From assembly GCA_963811805.1 (NCBI GenBank), contig CAWESU010000001.1, forward strand, positions 1,364,001 to 1,428,000: DNA of 64,000 nt. The letters are read 5' to 3'. The translations under genes were made by a program, and so were the position numbers. Every line of letters begins with the position of its first letter. Position 1 is the first letter of the stretch. This DNA is from DAHUXN01 sp963811805. GTDB taxonomy: Bacteria > Acidobacteriota > Terriglobia > Acidiferrales > UBA7541. The notes beneath the pieces are model-generated. The model worked only from the letters and a program-made list of their open reading frames with translations, was not told the DNA's origin and did not search any database. Of this stretch, positions 61,131-64,000 are shown piece by piece.

Positions 61131-61419
61131 AAATACGATCTGCGAGATCGCGCGACCTCTATGATGATTGACACCGAGGACAGGAAGAAGTTCCTTCGCT
61201 CGATGGTGAAGCACAAAGCGCGAATTTCCGGGCTAGATCCATCGACCAAAATCGGCGCAACTGTCCAATTTCCATCGATAGGGCACGAAATCCTAGCTAT
61301 CTCACTCATAGACTATGCTTTCGCAAGGCATCACGTGGCGGCATCATACTGCCCCGGTTCCGCATCCAATGGGTTGAAGTTTCTTACTTTTTGGGCTCTT
61401 GATCATAGGAGGTGCCATC
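61131..61419. other. Gene-free upstream region of the zinc-ribbon gene
   Basis: 289 bases; with the leader above it forms the divergent gap 61054-61419. A TTGACA at 61168 has no -10 box at proper distance. A small ORF from 61161 lacks a ribosome-binding site and overlaps the next gene in another frame. I see nothing else. Confidence 0.4.
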
Positions 61420-61734
61420 ATGAGCAAGCTAAGTATGGAGACCCTGGGGGTTCGTTATACGGGGCGCGCGGCCCTCAATCGCGACCCGCAGGATGACCGG
61501 CTGGAATTTACCTGCCCGCACTGCGGTACTGTGGGCAGCAAACCGGCGCGACGGCCACACGGTGAATACCATTTCACCGACGGCTTCGTGCAGGATCTGC
61601 AAGGCGAGATGTCCGCGTGCAAGGGATGCAAGCGCACGCTCCGCATCGTCCCCGTGGTCATGCTGCACGATCAGGACGAAAAGCGGCGCTTCAAAGCGTT
61701 CTACGCAACGGAACTGCTCGGCTCGACGAACTAA
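61420..61734 (+). CDS. Small zinc-ribbon protein
   Basis: A 104-aa protein from the ATG at 61420, with GGAGG a few bases upstream (an earlier in-frame start at 61399 lacks this). Two CxxC pairs, CPHCGTVG and CKGCKRT, about 39 residues apart, form a zinc ribbon, flanked by basic and acidic segments (RRPHGEYHF, LHDQDEKRRFKAF). It could bind nucleic acid or protein. I do not recognise the family. Confidence 0.7.
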   Translation: MSKLSMETLGVRYTGRAALNRDPQDDRLEFTCPHCGTVGSKPARRPHGEYHFTDGFVQDLQGEMSACKGCKRTLRIVPVVMLHDQDEKRRFKAFYATELLGSTN

Positions 61735-61780
61735 CGTCAAACAAACCGCGGCTGGATCATGGAATTCAGCCGCCGTTTCT

Positions 61781-62632
61781 TCATCCCTCCCAGTCGCTGT
61801 CCAAGACAAGGTGATATTTCTCCAAGCCGGTCCGGATTCGCGCAAATGCTTCGTCGACGGTGTCGGCGAATTGCAGAAGCTTGAACTCCCGCTCGCTGAT
61901 AGTTCCGGCGTTGACCATGGTGCGCCAGTTGAGCACCTTGTCCCAATACTTGCGGCCGTAAATCAAAATCAGGTGATGCGACGGCAGCTTTCCTGTCTGC
62001 AGCAGCGTGAGCATCTCCCACAGCTCGTCCATGGTCCCAAAACCCCCGGGGAAAACGATCAGCGCTTTCGCGAGCTGCGCGAACCACAACTTGCGCATGA
62101 AGAAATAGTGGAAGAAAAGATTCAGTTGCGGCGAGATGTAACGGTTCGATTCCTGCTCGTGCGGGAGTTGAATGCTCAAGCCGATGCTTGAGCCGCCGGC
62201 CTCAGACGCGCCGCGATTGGCCGCTTCCATGATGCCGGGGCCTCCGCCCGAGCAGATGACAAAGCGGCGCGGATATTCTCCGAGCGTAAGAGACCACGCC
62301 GTGATTCTTCTGGCAAGCTCGCGGGCCTCTTCATAGTAGCGGGACATTTCTAGGTTGGCCTTGGCGGCCCGGATGTCGGCGCGATGCTCAGGATCCTTTC
62401 GGGCGCGCTTGTTACTCTGCAAACGTTGCAGCTTGGCGATCGCCCGCTTCTGGGGCAGGATGCGCGCGGAGCCGAACATGACAATCGTGTCGCCGATGTG
62501 CTCGCGGCGGAGGCGCGTCAGTGGGTCGAAATATTCGGCCATGATGCGCATGGGGCGCGCGGCGGGGCTTTCGATGAATTCCGGGTCGCGATACATCAGT
62601 TTGGGTGATGGCCTGTGGCTGCGTAGCGTCAT
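61781..62632 (-). CDS. LOG-family (TIGR00730) phosphoribohydrolase-like protein
   Basis: A 283-aa Rossmann-fold protein of the LOG/lysine-decarboxylase-like family. It carries GSARILPQK, SGGGPGIMEAANRGASEAGG and the signature PGGFGTMDELWEMLT (PGGxGTxxE). Members hydrolyse nucleoside-5'-monophosphates and cytokinin precursors; bacterial roles vary. An additional helical stretch (about 62-92, KLQRLQSNKRARKDPEHRAD) is longer than in short LOGs. GAGGAG precedes the ATG. Confidence 0.9.
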   Translation of the reverse strand: MTLRSHRPSPKLMYRDPEFIESPAARPMRIMAEYFDPLTRLRREHIGDTIVMFGSARILPQKRAIAKLQRLQSNKRARKDPEHRADIRAAKANLEMSRYYEEARELARRITAWSLTLGEYPRRFVICSGGGPGIMEAANRGASEAGGSSIGLSIQLPHEQESNRYISPQLNLFFHYFFMRKLWFAQLAKALIVFPGGFGTMDELWEMLTLLQTGKLPSHHLILIYGRKYWDKVLNWRTMVNAGTISEREFKLLQFADTVDEAFARIRTGLEKYHLVLDSDWEG

Positions 62633-62785
62633 TCATTCTCCTCGGCAATTGCTTGACCCAAACATTCTAGTGCGGTTCCCTGCGCTCGTTTGCGGAATTT
62701 CGCTCCGAGGTTCGACAAATTACGGCTCACGCGATGATTTTAGTGCAACGTCGACCTGCGCTTCGGAATCAGATACAGTAGCCAT

Positions 62786-63961
62786 ATGGGGCGTGCTACG
62801 AAATTTGCGAAATCGCTTGGGTTTCTTTTTGGCGTAGGACTTGCCTTGCCAGTATTCGCCCAGGGCCAACCAGCTGGACCATTGCAGATGAAGCCCGGTG
62901 TGCAGGTCAAACAGCCGCCACCACTGCCGCAAAATCAGAAGCCCACTCGCTTTATTGTCAGGGTTGTGACCCTGCCGGTCGCGGTGGCAAACGGCTCAGG
63001 CAAAGCCGTGTTGGACTTGGCGCAGAAAGACTTCCAGATTTTTGAGGATGGCAAACCTGAGCAAATCACCCATTTCGACCAGGGCGGCGATCCTCTCTCG
63101 ATCGTACTGGTTATCGAAACAAGCTCGCGTGTGGAGCCGCTGCTGCCGGAAATAAGCAAGAGCGGAATTATCTTCACCCAGATGGTGATGGCGGGAAATG
63201 GCGAAGCCGCGGTGATCGGCTATAACGATGAAGTGGATTTGCTGCGGCCGATGACCACTGATTCCGACCGCATTTTGGATGCCATCAACCACATCAAGCC
63301 GGGGCTCGACGGTGCGCGGCTCTACGACGCACTTGAGCGCGCCGAGGATATACTCGAAGCCGAACCGCGTGAACGGCGCCGCATCATTGTGGTGATCGGC
63401 GAAAAGAACGACAAAGGCAGCGAGACTGCGCTGGGGCAAGTGCTGCGGCGCGCCCAGTTGACTAACACCACAATCTATTCCATCGGGCTGAGCACCACAG
63501 CGGCGGAATTTCGCCAGCCGCCCCAGCAAAAAAAAGACATCCAGGCAGGGCCCACAGGTACCTATCCGATGAACCCGCCGCCCGGGACGGCGCAAACACC
63601 GCAAGTGATGGACGACGAAATGGGGAACCAGAGCATACCGATTCTGCCGCTAGTCGCCTGGTTGGTGCAGCATGGAGCAAACGTGATGGGCCGCAATTCT
63701 CTGGAGATCGCGAGCGCTGGCACGGGCGGGCTGCATGAAGGGACGATGAAACAAGGGGCCATCGAGAACGCAATGAACGCCATCGGTAACGACGTCCATG
63801 GAGTTTATCTGCTGGCGTATCGTCCGCCGATGAATGAGCCTTACGGGTACCACAACATCGAAGTACGCGTCACCAAGCCGCATCTGCGCGTCCGAACCCG
63901 CCCTGGATATTACCTCGCCCCGCCAAACCAGTCAGCATCGCAACCAAGCTCCCAACGTTAA
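62786..63961 (+). CDS. Exported VWA protein of the acidobacterial VWFA-related type
   Basis: A 391-aa protein with a signal peptide (SLGFLFGVGLALPVFA-Q), an N-terminal beta segment with VLDLAQKDFQIFEDGKPEQI and a von Willebrand A-like domain (about 105-345). The metal-site DxSxS appears as ETSSR (VLVIETSSRV), so metal binding is doubtful. The C-terminal AYRPPMNEPYGYHNIEVRVTKPHLRVRTRPGYY matches the TIGR03436-like family characteristic of Acidobacteriota. A tail of Ser/Gln follows. It is probably a secreted or surface protein. Confidence 0.88.
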   Translation: MGRATKFAKSLGFLFGVGLALPVFAQGQPAGPLQMKPGVQVKQPPPLPQNQKPTRFIVRVVTLPVAVANGSGKAVLDLAQKDFQIFEDGKPEQITHFDQGGDPLSIVLVIETSSRVEPLLPEISKSGIIFTQMVMAGNGEAAVIGYNDEVDLLRPMTTDSDRILDAINHIKPGLDGARLYDALERAEDILEAEPRERRRIIVVIGEKNDKGSETALGQVLRRAQLTNTTIYSIGLSTTAAEFRQPPQQKKDIQAGPTGTYPMNPPPGTAQTPQVMDDEMGNQSIPILPLVAWLVQHGANVMGRNSLEIASAGTGGLHEGTMKQGAIENAMNAIGNDVHGVYLLAYRPPMNEPYGYHNIEVRVTKPHLRVRTRPGYYLAPPNQSASQPSSQR

Positions 63962-64000
63962 GAGCTGGGTGCTTGGGTGGCTTCGGGCTCTTCTTCCAGG
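63958..64000 (-). CDS. Possible C-terminal end of a minus-strand gene
   Basis: Reading from the window end, an open frame encodes LEEEPEATQAPSS and stops at a TAA complementary to 63958-63960, overlapping the VWA stop. An acidic-to-Pro/Ser C-terminus is plausible for a convergent gene. Too short to identify. Confidence 0.3.
   Translation of the reverse strand, partial: LEEEPEATQAPSS

Noticed and set aside
61161..61496. 111-codon plus-strand frame ahead of the zinc-ribbon gene
   Set aside because: No Shine-Dalgarno, no recognisable fold, and it overlaps the well-signalled gene at 61420 in another frame.
1..64000. CRISPR arrays, insertion sequences, prophage or restriction-modification genes
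   Set aside because: No regularly spaced repeats, transposase, integrase, Cas, methylase or phage structural genes were seen.

Overview
The window is GC-rich, densely coded bacterial chromosome with no phage, insertion sequence or CRISPR array. The gene mix points to the phylum Acidobacteriota. The markers are a VWA protein of the acidobacterial VWFA-related type, a TonB receptor with a carboxypeptidase-regulatory N-terminus, two roughly 1,060-residue VPS10/BNR-like propeller proteins, a small secreted coiled-coil protein and an L13e-like mini-protein. This placement rests on recognised gene families, not on a rRNA marker.

Layout. 1-10018 (+) is a purine-biosynthesis run (purQ, purL, purF, purM, purN). 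It is interleaved with a secreted M20 peptidase and two tandem type I signal peptidases, and ends in tyrS. 10033-13093 (-) holds an SRPBCC protein, an M48 membrane protease and a multi-pass membrane protein. 13282-18238 holds a coiled-coil exported protein, an intergenic stretch rich in hairpins with intrinsic terminators, a giant beta-propeller protein (-) and a pair of very small ORFs. 18418-23203 is a lipid locus: a single-chain ACP / fatty acyl-AMP ligase / PlsC acyltransferase fusion, a small beta-barrel, and FabV enoyl reductase. 23326-23700 is a TonB-C-domain protein.

23750-32742 is a complete arginine cluster, argR-argC-argB-argD-argF-argG-argH-GNAT(argA-like)-argJ. It lies behind a near-consensus promoter with palindromes next to it. 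Many start and stop codons overlap, and three consecutive genes start with TTG. It is followed by thiI (-), an L13e-like gene, a small unknown gene, tRNA-Asn, and a metal-uptake-like pair (His/Cys-rich small protein plus TonB receptor).

38644-51899 carries sulfur chemistry around other genes: a persulfide-dioxygenase-like MBL/double-rhodanese fusion, long-form Lhr helicase, galactokinase, a sulfite oxidase-family enzyme with its cytochrome c, the second giant propeller protein, and a two-domain sulfurtransferase. 52012-63961 is a mixture of envelope and small genes: an IPT/TIG lipoprotein, a DECR-type SDR, a SnoaL-like protein, a periplasmic rhodanese, AsmA, a second small beta-barrel, a TonB protein with a hairpin-rich leader, a zinc-ribbon protein, a LOG-family phosphoribohydrolase and the VWA protein.

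The most novel-looking items are two ORF-free stretches that look like structured RNAs ending in intrinsic terminators (55781-55930 plus strand, 14197-14475 minus strand), the ACP-FAAL-PlsC fusion, the small bicistron at 17832-18238, and the metal-binding small protein with its TonB receptor. I did not find a clear multi-gene defence or mobile system.
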